Shown: in pieces, positions 11,468-22,907 of the stretch
Position numbering within the stretch: position 1 is the stretch's first letter
Layout of the letters: each line of letters begins with the position of its first letter
Source: Cymodocea nodosa
Taxonomy: Eukaryota > Streptophyta > Magnoliopsida > Alismatales > Cymodoceaceae
Direction of reading: 5' to 3'
Assembly (NCBI GenBank): GCA_036874045.1
Contig: CM072339.1
Span: 11,291,501 to 11,355,500, forward strand
Length of the DNA: 64,000 nucleotides
Notes under the pieces: model-generated
What the model was told of the DNA's origin: nothing
The model's input: the letters and a program-made list of their open reading frames with translations, nothing else
The model's database searches: none
Program-made: the position numbers and the translations under genes

Positions 11468-12638
11468 GTACACAAATCAAAATGGATAATGGATAGTGGA
11501 GCATCCAGCCACATGACTGGAGATATATGATTACTTACAGAAATAACAAAGACCAAGAATGGACAAGTTACCTTTGGAAATAAAAGCAAAACAAATATCC
11601 TTGGGTCTGGCAAGGTTCAGGTAACTGAGAAATGTTTTATAAATGATATCTTATTAGTTGAAAACTTAGGTTTTAATTTATTGAGTGTTCCTGTTTTAAT
11701 GAAGATTTACAGAATAATTTTTAAAAAGATTCCTGTAAAATTATGGACATGACTACAAACAAAATTTTATTCACTGCATACAAGAAAGGATCTATTTGTA
11801 TTCTAAATTTGTCTTCTGATATTATTAAAGACAATGCTTGCTTAATTGCAAAATCGGATGAAGTCATTTTATGGCATAGAAGGTTAGGACACTCAAACTT
11901 AAAATTATTACAAAAGCTGTCTAAAAAGAATCTAGTTAGAGGTTTACCTAGTATTAAGTACTCGTAAGAGTTTATGTGTGATGCATGTCAACTAGGTAAA
12001 TTACATAAAACATCCTTTAAAAGCTTAAATGAAATAACAAGCAAAAGAGTATTAGAACTAGTGCATATGGATTTATTTGGACCTACTAGAACAACCAGTC
12101 TAGGAGGTAAACATTATGCTTTTGTACTAGTTGATGACTATTCTGATTTACTTGGGTCTATTTTCTAGCTAATAAAACTGAAGTTTTTGAAATATTTAAG
12201 ATATTCTGTAATAAAGTTCAAAATGAGCAAAATGTTAAAATTCAAAAACTTAGGAGTGATCATGGTACAAAATTTGATAATGATCAAATGGACACCTTTT
12301 GTGAAGAATTAGGCATAGATCATAAGTACTCATTTCCAAGAGCTCCTTCACAAAATGGGATAGTAGAACGTAAAAACAGATCACTTTAGGAAATGTCTAG
12401 AACCATGTTAAATGAGAATAAGTTACCCCTTTTTCTCTAGGCAGAAGCAGTTCATACAGCATGCTATGTTATAAATAGAGTACATCTAAGACCAATTTTA
12501 GATAAAACTCCTTATGAGATATGGTATAACAGGGTTCCCAAAATAAGTTATTTAAAACCCTTTGGCTGTAAGTGTTTTATTTTAAACACTAAGGAACGAA
12601 GAGACAAATTTAAAGCCAAATCAGATGAAGGGATTTTT
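11468..12638 (+). pseudogene. C1 copia protease and integrase, broken
   Basis: The protease active site is MDSGASSHMTG near 11489-11520. The pre-integrase domain shows LWHRRLGH (near 11870) and CDACQLGK (near 11976), both zinc-binding. The integrase core has HMDLFGP with the first Asp, VLVDDYS with the second, and GIVERKN with the Glu. Frame changes occur near 11740 and 12150, and stops replace Gln or Trp codons (for example RSL*EM near 12388 and FL*AEA near 12438). The integrase C-terminal region continues in frame into the RT ORF. Confidence 0.85.
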
Positions 12639-14564
12639 GTGGGTTATTCCATTAGAAGTAAAGCATATAGAGTTTATAATAAATCAACAAAAACCATTCA
12701 GGAAACCCTGCATGTGAAATTTTATGAAAATTCTCATTTGGATTTAAGACATGTTGAAAACTTTGATTCAGAAATTCTCCCAGAAATAGTACTAAATGAT
12801 GTTGACAGAGAAATTGATAGATTATCTGACGAAATAAGAAATCTAAGTTTGAATGATGAAAATTTAGAAGAAAATAATGTCATACCTATAGAAAATATGG
12901 AACAACATAGAAATTGGCGTTATGCTTCATCTCATCCTATTGATCAGATAATAGGCGATCCTAATCAAGGAGTTAGGACTAGGTCATCAATAGTCAACAT
13001 TTGTGGTGCTTATTCATTTGTTTCTTTACTAGAACCTAAGATAATTGAAGATGCCTTAGAAGATGAATTTTGGTATTTAGCTATGCAAGATGAGCTAAAT
13101 CAATTTATAAGAAATGAGGTATGGGATCTAGTTCCACCACCTGAAAATCAATCCATAATAGGAACAAGGTGGGTATTTAGAAACAAAGTAGATCAAGATG
13201 GACATATAGTTAAAAATAAAGCTAGATTAGTTGCTCAAGGTTACAAGCAAGAGGAAGGAATTGACTATGATGAAACATTTGCTCCTGTTGCTAGACTAGA
13301 ATCAATACGAATTTTGTTAGCATATGCTTGTTATATGGATTTCAAATTATATCAAATGGATGTTAAGACTGCTTTTTTAAATGGATATATAAAAGAAGAA
13401 GTGTATGTAAAACAACCTCTAGGTTTTGAAGATTTAAAACATCCCAAGTATGTTTACAAGCTTAAGAAGGCACTATATGGCCTTAAACAAGCTCCTAGGT
13501 CATGCTATGAAAGATTATCTAAATTTCTTATGGAAAAAGGGTATTCTATGGGAAAGGCAGATTACACTCTTTTTATCAAGAAGATCGAAAAAGATATATT
13601 AGTAGTTCAAATCTATGTAGATGACATCATATTTGGAGCAACAAATGATAAATTAGTTGAGTCCTTTTCGAAAGACATGACTAATCAATTTGAAATGAGT
13701 ATGATGGGAGAACTATCAATTTTCCTAGGCTTACAAATTAAGCAATTAGATCAGGGTACTTTTATTTCACAAGAAAAATATACTCAAGATTTATTAAAGA
13801 GGTTTGGTTTAGACAACACTAAAACAAAGAATACACCAATGAGTACTATCACCAAGTTGGATAAAGATGACTCTGGAAAAACTGTAGATGTAGAACAATA
13901 TAGAAGTATGATTGGTTCATTACTCTATTTTACAACTAGCCGACCAGATATTATGTTTAGTGCGTGTACTTGTGCTAGATATCAATCAAATTCTAAGGAA
14001 TCACACCTACTTGCTGTTAAACGAATTTTTAAATATCTATTAGGAACCATCAATTTCGGACTGTTTTACTTTAAACACAGTTCTTTAAACTTAGTAGGTT
14101 ATAGTGATGCTGATTTCGTAGGATGTATGTCTGAAAGAAAAAGCACCAGTGGCACTTGTCAATTATTAGGAAATTCTTTAGTGTCATGGTTTAGCAAAAA
14201 ATAAAATTGTGTAGCATTATCTACAACTGAAGCTGAATATATAGCTGCTGCACTTTGCTGTGCTCAAATCCTATGGATCAGACAAATCTTAAAAGATTTT
14301 AATTTAGACTATGAACCAATTAAGATTTTCTGTGATGGTAGTTCTGCAATAAGTTTATCTAAAAATCTGGTCTTACATTCACGAGCAAAACATATAGAAG
14401 TTCGACATCATTTTCTAAGGGATAATGTTATAAAAGGAAAAATCGTATTAAATTTTGTTCCTACCATAGAACAATTAGCAAATCTATTTACAAAACCCTT
14501 AGATGAAAATACATTCTCAAAATTATGATTAGAACTTGGTATCTGTAGGTTATCTGATATTTAA
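12639..14564 (+). pseudogene. C1 copia reverse transcriptase and RNase H
   Basis: The frame is open from 12639 to 14204 and then continues past three stops to 14564. It starts with the integrase [19 protein letters not shown] tail and a variable linker, then [47 protein letters not shown] and an intact catalytic YVDDIIFG near 13614. RNase [32 protein letters not shown] and SRAKHIEVRHHFLRD. The stop at 14202-14204 is TAA for a conserved Gln codon; TGA follows at 14526. The W of APRSWYE is Cys here. Confidence 0.9.
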
Positions 14565-16567
14565 TGGTCCTGTTCATTGTATTTTGGTTTGTTATAAGGT
14601 AGTTTTAGAATTTAATGTCTTTATTATTAAAAAAAAAAACAAAACAAAACAACATATCTATTTTCGAATTATAGTTTTCTAGTAGTTAAGAATTTATGAA
14701 ATTCTGATTTTTATTGAAGTCAATTTATTTAAGAAAAATTCAGAAAAGATTACTTAAGGAAAAGTTAAATTGATTCAATGTGAGTGCCAACTATATTTTT
14801 GTTACTTATGTATATGCTATTACAGAGATTTTAACAGGAAAATACATAGAAAGTATGTACTTTTTATTAAAGGAAAGTTATTAACATTCTGTTAGAAAAA
14901 TTAAGTCTTGCGGTTGCTTCTAATTTAATTTACTATCTTGTTTTATTTTTATTTATTTTTTGTCTGTAATTACTTGAGTAATTAAGTCCGTTGGGGGATC
15001 TTAAACCAACTGGTTTGGGATGTGCTGACTGAAAACTCATTTTGCAAGTAATTCAAATTATATTTAAAAAAAATAAAAAAATTACCTGTTCTCACTTGTC
15101 ATTGAGTAACTGGTTATCTTTCACCTAAGCAAGGGATTATGATCACATAAAAAGATGATATTGTGGGAGGTAATACATAAAATATATATATATGAATATA
15201 AAAAAAAGAAGAAGGGGGCAATGTACTCAAGCTTAATTTATCTATCAAGGTGTTATAACAATCCTAACATAATCTGTGCATATAATCCTTGTTATTTTTG
15301 TTATTATCTACTCTTTACACATAATGTACGATATTTATTTGTCTTAAGTTGTGTACTCATTATTGAAATCTTTTAAGTTTCTGTAGGTATATCTCTATGA
15401 ATTATCTTCTGTAAACTGAATAAGATAAAAGCCAGAAAGTCTAAATTGTTAACTCTACTACTTATTTCTGTATTTCATTCAAATTAAAAAAAAAAAAAAA
15501 AAACAGAGAGACTCAAATCTATTTAAGGCTTAGCATCATCTTTAAGTAAACTATTTGACCTTTTTAAGCCAACTCTACTTAGGGCTTGGCAACCCAAATT
15601 AAGTACGCCATAGATTCTTTACACTACATTTATGTAGGGGGAGCAATTTCTTGTATAATAATTCATAACTTTTGAACTATTATATATTTTCATGAAAGAA
15701 TCTGCATAATTTCAGGAAATATACCTTAATTAAGTACATTTCTAAACTGTCGGTGACTTGCAGGTATTTTAATTCTTAACTATCCAAATTTTCTATTGTT
15801 TCGACAAGTTATATTACAAGTATCGGACAATTGTGTTTTAAAACGTTCAACAGACTATTTTATTATTTCCTGAAGTACACGTGTCGAAACCATAATGCAT
15901 GACTTAAGTGGATTTTTGGTAAGTTATCTGTAACTCTTTGAAATGCATCTGGGCATCGGAAAGTTAGATTTGTAACTGTCCGAAACATCTCTTTATTATA
16001 AAACTGCTTAAGTACACATGTCATGATCTGGACAATTGACTTAAGTTATCTTTCGGAAGGTTATCTGTAACTCTCTGAAATGCACCTAAGCATCGGATAG
16101 TTAGGTTTATAAGTCTCCGAAACTTTCTGAACACCTTAAGTTCAAATTGTGCATGTGTTGAATTTCACTGCTTTATAATGTCTCAATCGAAACTCGAATA
16201 GTTATGTTTAAATCTTCGAGTTTTCACACCTATTCCTTCGAGAAACTCGAACAGTTATGATAAGTCTTCGAGTTTTCTCACTTTTTCACTTAGCCTGAAG
16301 TTATTTTCTTTATATGAAAAATTACGCTAAGTATTCTGCAATTGTTGGTTATAAAACTTGTATAGTTATTGCAAGCACTCGAATTTTTTATCGATAACGA
16401 ATCTTATATTTATGATTTCAATGATTGAATCCGTTTATCCATTTCTAAACTCGGGGAGTTATGAATGTTTTCCTAACAACCTTTCGTGTTTCTACCTTGG
16501 TAATACCCTAGCTTCACAATCTTTCCTTCCACTAAGTTCTATAGTGCAAAGCAAAGATTAATCAACA
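14565..16567 (+). other. C1 post-pol noncoding block with Athila-LTR-like segment
   Basis: No gene is supported here. It holds A/T homopolymers (A runs near 14630 and 15487-15503). From about 15690 to 16000 it is clearly homologous to the Athila U3 of copy B (about 23030-23290): TGAAAGAATCTGCATAATTT, GTACATTTCTAAACTGTCGG, TTTTATTATTTCCTGAAG and TGCATGACTTAAGTGGATTT. From about 16140 the sequence is shared with the C2 remnant and carries family-1 half-sites directly before ORF3. Confidence 0.8.
16194..16271 (+). promoter_or_regulatory. Paired dyads before C1 ORF3
   Basis: TCGAATAGTTA (16194-16204) faces TAAATCTTCGA (16209-16219), and TCGAACAGTTA (16247-16257) faces TAAGTCTTCGA (16261-16271). 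They are the same type of head-to-head half-site pairs as in the C1 LTR at 8425-8448 and 19788-19811, lying 300-370 bp upstream of the ORF3 start. A promoter role is inference. Confidence 0.5.
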
Positions 16568-19171
16568 ATGTTAGGACATGGAAGAGGACGTGGTAGAATG
16601 ACCAAAGTGTAGAAAAGAGAGCTAGAACTTTAGAAAATGCAGAATGAAATCAACTATATTTACTTCAGGTACACTTTTTCAAACAAAGTACTACACGAAA
16701 TCAGAAAAGCTGTTCAAGATGAGAAAAATTTCTATTGGAAATTTATTCGAAATTATGCTGAAACACAGTTTAGACTAAAACAGATAGAACTTTCCGCATT
16801 GCATTTATGGAAAAGAAATTTACAACCTAACCCTGCTGTTGTAAGTTCTAGACATGTACTAGAGACATCGGTATAGTCTATCACTTATTATGGAAAGAAG
16901 TGGGGACCAATGATCGAAAATGCAAACAGGGAATTACAATCCTTGTATTCCCAACATTATTTTCCCCTAGCTGTTTTAGATGATATTAAATAGTATATCA
17001 ATGAACAGAAAACTGCCATTAGCAAAATGGGCCTTCGAAGTGAAGGACAAAGAGTTTATCAACTCAAAATGGTAGAGGTGGAGAGCTTAAAACTCTAGAT
17101 TCCATTATTATCACCTAGGCATCTTGGTGAAGGACCATCAAGACAACAGGTGCCTTTAACAAGAGAAATTAAGACAATTTTAGAACCTCTTGAACAACCT
17201 GAAACACTGTAGACATATAGTTAGACAAAGAAAAAGACAATTGAATATTTTGGACTAACTGCAAGTGTACAAGGAATATTGCAGCAAAACGAAGAATCAG
17301 TGAAAAATGGAAAACTATGCTCCATTGCAGAAGTTGGACAAACATTTTTGTCAGGAATCCTAGTAGATGTGACAAATATTGGCTTACAAGCATATACTCT
17401 AAGGTATTGTGTCACATTAGTGCATAATGTATCTTTTAATACAATGGACAGTTTTTCACACAATGCTGCAAGCACACATTCTTTTCCTACGAAAAGTGAG
17501 AATGTAGGAAAGTTTGATGATATATATATAGATGATATCAAATTTGATGATATTATTGATGACATAGACACTGAGGCTATGAATTTTGAAGATATTTCTT
17601 CTAAAGAGGAATGCACAGATATTCTTCCTCTTATTGTATCTCGAACAGAGACTTTTGAATTTTGATACAGTTGCTTATACTACACTTTATATGTATGGTT
17701 ATGTCTGTTACAATATATCGTATACTTGTTGATAAATGTATATAATCAACAACATACACAGTTACAAATAGAATATGATACTACCAATGTCTCACATATA
17801 CAAATTTTAGAAATATAGGATGATTCTATTCCATAAACAGATATAGAACATTCTTTCATACAGAGACAATTGTATAGATCACATATAGATATACAGGTTG
17901 TTGATATACAGATTGTTACAGAGACTGTTGCTACTGAAATGTTTCCAGAAAAACAAACAAAAGAAATTCAGTAGATTATTGATACGACAATAACAGATAT
18001 TTCAGACATTTATACTAGTTTTGATAGAAATTCCCCCAGTTCTGAAAGATCTGACAATATAGATGCTGCTGATAATATTGAAACAAGTCCCAGATCAGAA
18101 CATCATGACAGGAAAATACCTAATCCTGAGCAAAGTTTAGATGCAAATACACTATTATGGTTCAGAAATAATTCCTGTTATGACAAATTTCAGACATATA
18201 AAACTTTTACAGTTTTATATTCAAGACCAGTTAAGTTTGAAGGGATGGCACACATACGTGAACTGTTTGAATTTCAAGGCTTGTTGACTCTACTTCCACC
18301 ACAGCCAGGCCATCTTGCTATACCCGAACTTCTCAGTTGTTTTTACTCAAACTTAATAGTGGAAGAAGGTATTCTTGTTTCTAATATACAAGAAAATGAC
18401 ATATATTTAACTCCAGATTTACTTCATCAGGTACTTGGTCTGAAAAATGAAGGAGTTAAATTATCAGAAAGAAAACAGGTTTATCGATTGGGATGGGACA
18501 TTACAAGTTTAGCCAAAGATCCAACTGCCAACAAACCATTGACATTACTAAATGACTTAAATGGCCAAGCACGTTTTATTGCAAAAATATTGCATGCTAC
18601 ATTGTTTCAGAGGTTTGGTCATGGGGCAAAAGTTAGTAGATATTGTCTTTATACTACATACGCATTAATCAACCATATACAGGTGAACTGGTATGATATT
18701 TTTGTTTCTCATATCTTACATTTGCAGAGTAAATTATTTTATGGTGATACAATTTTGAGAATTGTGGCAAGTCAAACAGATATTACACCTTGGCCATAGA
18801 AAAGATTAAAGTCACGATCTTTCTCTGCAAAGGAACTCCAAAAATACCAAGCAGTAGATACACCTATCCTTAGACAACAACAACAACAGGTTCGGCAAAC
18901 ACAGCAACAATCCACAGAATTTACAGAAACACAGCAACATACAGATATACAACAAGATATACATACAGATATACAATAGGGTATACACAGAGAAATACAT
19001 ACAGGTATAGATACAGACATACATACTGAATTTTTACAACAACCATCACAAGTTTCTCAAAATGATTTAGATCAGGCATTACTTGATTAGATAAACAGAG
19101 TTAGTACAGATATTGCAAAGAAAATTTCAGATACCCTGATTGATATTTTTCGAAGACAAAGAGGCTTGTGA
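16568..19171 (+). pseudogene. C1 ORF3, accessory protein shared with Athila
   Basis: One reading frame of 868 codons with about a dozen in-frame stops and no visible frameshift. The start MLGHGRGRGRM is conserved in the C2 remnant. The middle is acidic and repetitive (DDI units near 17515-17570). The C-terminal third starts with YSRPVKFEGM, then IRELFEFQGLL, PELLSCFYSNL, LTPDLLHQVLGLKNEG, LNGQARFIAKIL and KLFYGD. These match position by position the Athila ORF3 of copies B and D. The tail is Gln/Thr-rich with D-I-H-T repeats. Post-pol ORFs in SIRE and Athila elements are often called env-like, and the CFYSNL region resembles the domain called putative plant transposon protein; I see no clear signal peptide or membrane anchor, so function is unknown. 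Confidence 0.8.
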
Positions 19172-19482
19172 TTATACAAATTATGTATTACATGATTTAT
19201 TTTTTGTAATTTGTAACCAAAACCATTACGTAAACTGTTTACTGATTTTAATGTTACGTGATTATTTTTCAGAGTTTATGAATTAAGCAGTTTTTGCTTA
19301 ATCCATAAATCCTATGTATGGTTGACATTATCGTTTTGATTAATATATACTTAGTAAGATATCCTTCCTTACATTTATAAAACTTAACTTCCTAAAGGGG
19401 AAGAAAATAGTTTGTTTACTTTTTTATAATGCCAAAAAGGGAGAGATATAAATTATGTGACTTATTAGGTTTTGACATCATC
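19172..19482 (+). other. C1 3' noncoding region
   Basis: No ORF. AT-rich, with the phrase TTTTGACATCATCAAAAAG just before the PPT, which resembles the equivalent TTGTCATTATCAAAAAG before the family-2 PPT. Confidence 0.6.
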
Positions 19483-19496
19483 AAAAAGGGGGAGAT
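19483..19496 (+). other. C1 polypurine tract
   Basis: AAAAAGGGGGAGAT directly abutting the TGTTAGG of the 3' LTR; primes plus-strand DNA synthesis. Confidence 0.9.
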
Positions 19497-20695
19497 TGTT
19501 AGGTATTTAATTTTGATGGTGTATGCTTTATTAACGTATTTAAATAAGTCTACATAATATTCTCTAAGTATAATAGTTAACAGATTATCGGAAAGTTTCA
19601 TTTTTATGTCAGATAAATTAAAGATTTTTGAAGAGCTAGATTTGCAATAGTTAAACTTTCGGATAGTTAACGTTTCATTTTTGTCGAATACTTTATGTTA
19701 AAAACTCGTATAGTTAAGTTATCTGCACGTGCGTTTTTAATGTTTTAAGTTGTCACGTGTTTTCCATGTGCGTTCGGTAATGAAAAATCGAATAGTTAGA
19801 TAACTGTTCGAGTTTTTATACGCATGGATAGATAACTGTTCGAGTTTTGTAAAAGGACTAACAAACAGATAAGTTTCCTTGTTTAGTCATGTATTTTGCT
19901 GGTGCAAGAACTCGAAGAATTAAAGGATAAGTGTTTGTGTTTTGACAGGAGTTAAAGGATAAATGTTCGGCTAAATCGAAGACTTAGAAGATATTCTACA
20001 AGACTCCAGGAAGATGAAGTTTCGATGAATCTACAAGTGGAGATCGTGGAAACTCAAAATGTTAGTGAAGAAAGTAGAAATTTAAATAGAAAGTAATTTG
20101 GATTAAAGAGAAAATTAGTACGTGGATTATGGATTGTGGATCAAGTGGATGAACATGCTGAACGTGAAAGACAACAAAGTTCCACTACTAATAGAGAGTA
20201 CGAGCTACATTACAATAGAGGATCCCAATCTAAAAAACCAAGTCTGAATATTCAATCTGGATCCCTAACTGAAAAGTTAAGTTTGAATATTCATATTCTG
20301 AAAAGTTCTTCAACATCAGAAGAAGTTTGAAATTCCAAGCAATTTTAGAAAAGGAGCTGCAAACGCAAGAAGTCTAGAAATTCGACAACTAGAGAAGAAG
20401 AGATATAGAAGCTGAGCAAAGAGAAAGAAAAGAGCTATGTGCATAAAGATCAGGTTTTATACAATTCAAAATTAGTTTTAAAAAAGAGCTTTGTTTTCCT
20501 ATTTGAATTGTATATCAAAAATTACTGTATCAAAACTGTCAAGAAGGGAATTAAGCTGAAAAGATATTGTAAATTCCTTCTTGAAATAAAAGAATAGAAT
20601 TTCATTTACGAGTGTTTTATGCTCTTGTTTTATCTGCTAGTTTAATTACTAAAGACACAATTCAGCCCCCCTCTTATGATACAGACGATCATACA
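19497..20695 (+). repeat. C1 3' LTR (family 1)
   Basis: 1199 bp, TGTTAGG...GATCATACA. Dyad TCGAATAGTTA (19788-19798), 2 bp, TAACTGTTCGA (19801-19811 region). CACGTG occurs at 19754-19759. Segment 19660-19986 is the block found inside the Athila A and B LTRs. The terminal CCTACA of the 5' LTR reads CATACA here. Confidence 0.95.
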
Positions 20696-21177
20696 TCCTT
20701 AAATTTCTTGCCTAAAGATTTTAATGAATTTAGAATCTCAAGAAAATGAGAAAATATATCAGAGATACATTCATTTTCATGCATTTTAAAAAACTCATAT
20801 TTATGTACTAACATATTAATCTTAGATTCATTGACCTGGTTAGTACTTTCGTTGGCAACTTCTAATGCATGTCATAACTCATATGCAATTTGATATGCAG
20901 AAACTTTGTCAAATTGATCATGAGATAAAGCATAGAATAAGATGTTTAAACCTTTAGCATTTAGTGTCATTCGCTCCTTTTCATCAAAAGTCCAAGTATC
21001 ATATGGAGTCGTAACTAACACTATAGGATTGCTAATTACATGCCATAATTTGAAATCAATTGACTGAAAGAATACTTTTATCCTATATTTCCAGTAGCTG
21101 TAATTACTACCTTCAAACATAGGAGGACGATTAGTGGTTTGTCCTTTAGTCATAACTAAAATCTCAGTATTATCCAT
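20696..21177 (-). pseudogene. C2 copia gag, N-terminal part
   Basis: Reads from 21177 downward: MDNTEILVMTKGQ, NRPPMFEGSNYSYWKYR, DTWTFDEKERMTLNAKG, then one TGA for Trp (W*HALE), a second open piece and the break at 20696 where C1 inserted. It continues for five codons at 8160-8146. It keeps the CGA (Arg) codon that is TGA in C1, which dates that C1 stop as a later C-to-T change. Confidence 0.85.
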
Positions 21178-21250
21178 TTTAAATAGATGATCCTAAATAA
21201 ATGACAGAAAAAACTGATTCCTAAATAGAGAAATGAAAGCTCTTAATTAT

Positions 21251-21262
21251 GCTTTGATACTA
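21251..21262 (-). other. C2 primer-binding site
   Basis: Minus strand TAGTATCAAAGC, two mismatches to the initiator-Met PBS TGGTATCAGAGC, two bases from the LTR end. Confidence 0.8.
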
Positions 21263-21264
21263 GT

Positions 21265-22483
21265 TGTAGGATCGTTGTATAATAAGAGGGGGATGAATTG
21301 TGTCTTTAGTAATTAATATTACCAACAGATAAAACAAGAGCACAAAACACTCATAAAAATTCTATTCTTTATAAACTTTAAAGAATGAATTTACAATTTC
21401 TTTTCAACTAAATTCCCTTTGGTTTTGATACGATAAAGTTCGATATACAATTCAAATAGGAAATGAAGTCCTTATTCTACGCTAATTTTGAATTGTATAA
21501 AACCTGATATTTATGCATGTAGTTCCTTTTCCTTCTTTTTGCTCAACTTCTGTATCTCTTTCTTCTCTAGTTGTCGAATTTCCAGACTTCTTGAGTTTGC
21601 AGTTCCTTTTCTAAAATTGCTTGGAATTCTGAACTTCTTTTGATGTTGGAGAATTTTTCTAGATATGAATATGAGTGAATATTCAGACTTGATATTTGAG
21701 ATTGGGATGATCGTAATGCAGCTCGTACTCTCTATTTATAATAGTTGAACTATGACTTCACATTCAGCATATTCATCCACTTAATCCATAATTCATAATC
21801 CACATACTGATTTTGAATTCAAATTTTTTCACGATTTCCACTATCTTTGTGAATTTCCACTATGTCCACTTTCTACTTTGAATTTCCACTTTCTCCACTA
21901 TCATTTTGAATTTTCACGATCTCATATCGTAGATCCACCGAAACTTCATCTTCCTAGAGATTTGTAGAATATCTTCTAAGTCTTTGTTTTAGTCGAACAC
22001 TTATCCTTTAAGTCTTGTAAAAACTCGAACACTTATCTATAACTCTTTGAGTTCTTGCACCTGCAAAATACATGACTGAACAAAGAAAGTTTATCTATTC
22101 GTTAGTCATTTTATAAAACTCATAATTACTTCGTTTTAGTCGAACAGTTATCTATCCATGCGTATAAAAACTCAAACAGTTATCTAACTCTTCGATTTTC
22201 ATTACCAAACGCACATGGAAAACACGTGAAAACTTAAAACATTAAAAACACACATGTAGATAACTTAACTATATGAGTTTTTAACTTAACTTTTTGACTA
22301 AATCGAAACATTAACTATCCGAAAGTTTAACTATTTGTAAAATCTAACTATCCGAAAATATTAAATGAAACTTTTCGATAAGCCATCAACATTTAATTAC
22401 GAGACTATTATACTTAGAAATATTATTTAGACTTATTTAGAAACTTTAATAAAGCATTCATCATCAAAACAAAATTCCTAACA
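21265..22483 (-). repeat. C2 5' LTR (family 1)
   Basis: 1219 bp on the minus strand, TGTTAGGAATTTTG at 22483 down to GATCCTACA at 21265. Clearly homologous to the C1 LTRs but more diverged and with indels, in keeping with an older insertion. It carries CACGTG near 22224 and several TAACT-N3-CGA-type half-sites. Its partner 3' LTR is not in the window. Confidence 0.9.
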
Positions 22484-22907
22484 TATGGGCAATGTTCAAA
22501 TAACTCCTACTTGTGTTATTTCGAATGTATTGTACGTAGAAAACCTAGGATTTAATTTGCTAAGTATTATAAAACTAATTGATAATGGATACTATGTATT
22601 GTTTGAAGATAATGTATGCAAAATTATTGATAAAATTATAGATGAACTTAAGTTTATTGCTAAAAGAAAAGGTTCTGTATGTATTTTATCTTTACCTTTT
22701 GGTGTAGTTGATTTAAATTCATATTTGCTAGTTGAAACTAGTGATGCATATCTTTGGCATAGAAGGTTCGGGTATATAAATATAAAACTATTACATAAAT
22801 TATCTAGATAAAACTTAGTGAGAGGTTTACCAAAGATTAAATACTCAAAGAATTTCATGTGTGATGCATGTGAGTTGGGTAAATGTTTGGGCATAAATGT
22901 TGCACAT
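22484..22907 (+). pseudogene. Copia protease-tail/pre-integrase fragment
   Basis: Encodes VISNVLYVENLGFNLLSI, AYLWHRRFGYINIKLLHKL (GH changed to GY), a TAG in place of a sense codon, NLVRGLPKIKY and CDACELGK, the zinc-binding pre-integrase domain. The similarity ends near 22885. It is the remnant of a copia element into which C2 (on the left) and Athila B (on the right) inserted. Most like the family-1 and family-3 relatives. Confidence 0.8.

Larger units (their letters stand above)
8161..20695 (+). mobile_element. Copia (SIRE-type) family-1 element C1, complete ends, 12.5 kb
   Basis: Two LTRs (8161-9339 and 19497-20695), perfect 5-bp TSD, initiator-Met PBS, gag, protease, integrase, RT and RNase H in copia order, then about 2 kb noncoding, a long ORF3, PPT and 3' LTR. 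Plain copia elements are near 5 kb; the extra length is the ORF3 block at 14565-19482. All genes carry premature stops, and protease and integrase also have frameshifts. The element was inserted into the gag of an older copy of its own family (C2) in opposite orientation. Confidence 0.95.

Noticed and set aside
17221..17616. 131-codon minus-strand ORF
   Set aside because: Lies antisense to the open frame of C1 ORF3, with no homology to any family I recognise and no conserved copy elsewhere in the window.
18772..19024. Minus-strand Cys/Ser/Val-rich open frames opposite C1 ORF3
   Set aside because: They are the reverse complement of the D-I-H-T/Gln repeat region and of the sense ORF; codon content follows the repeat.
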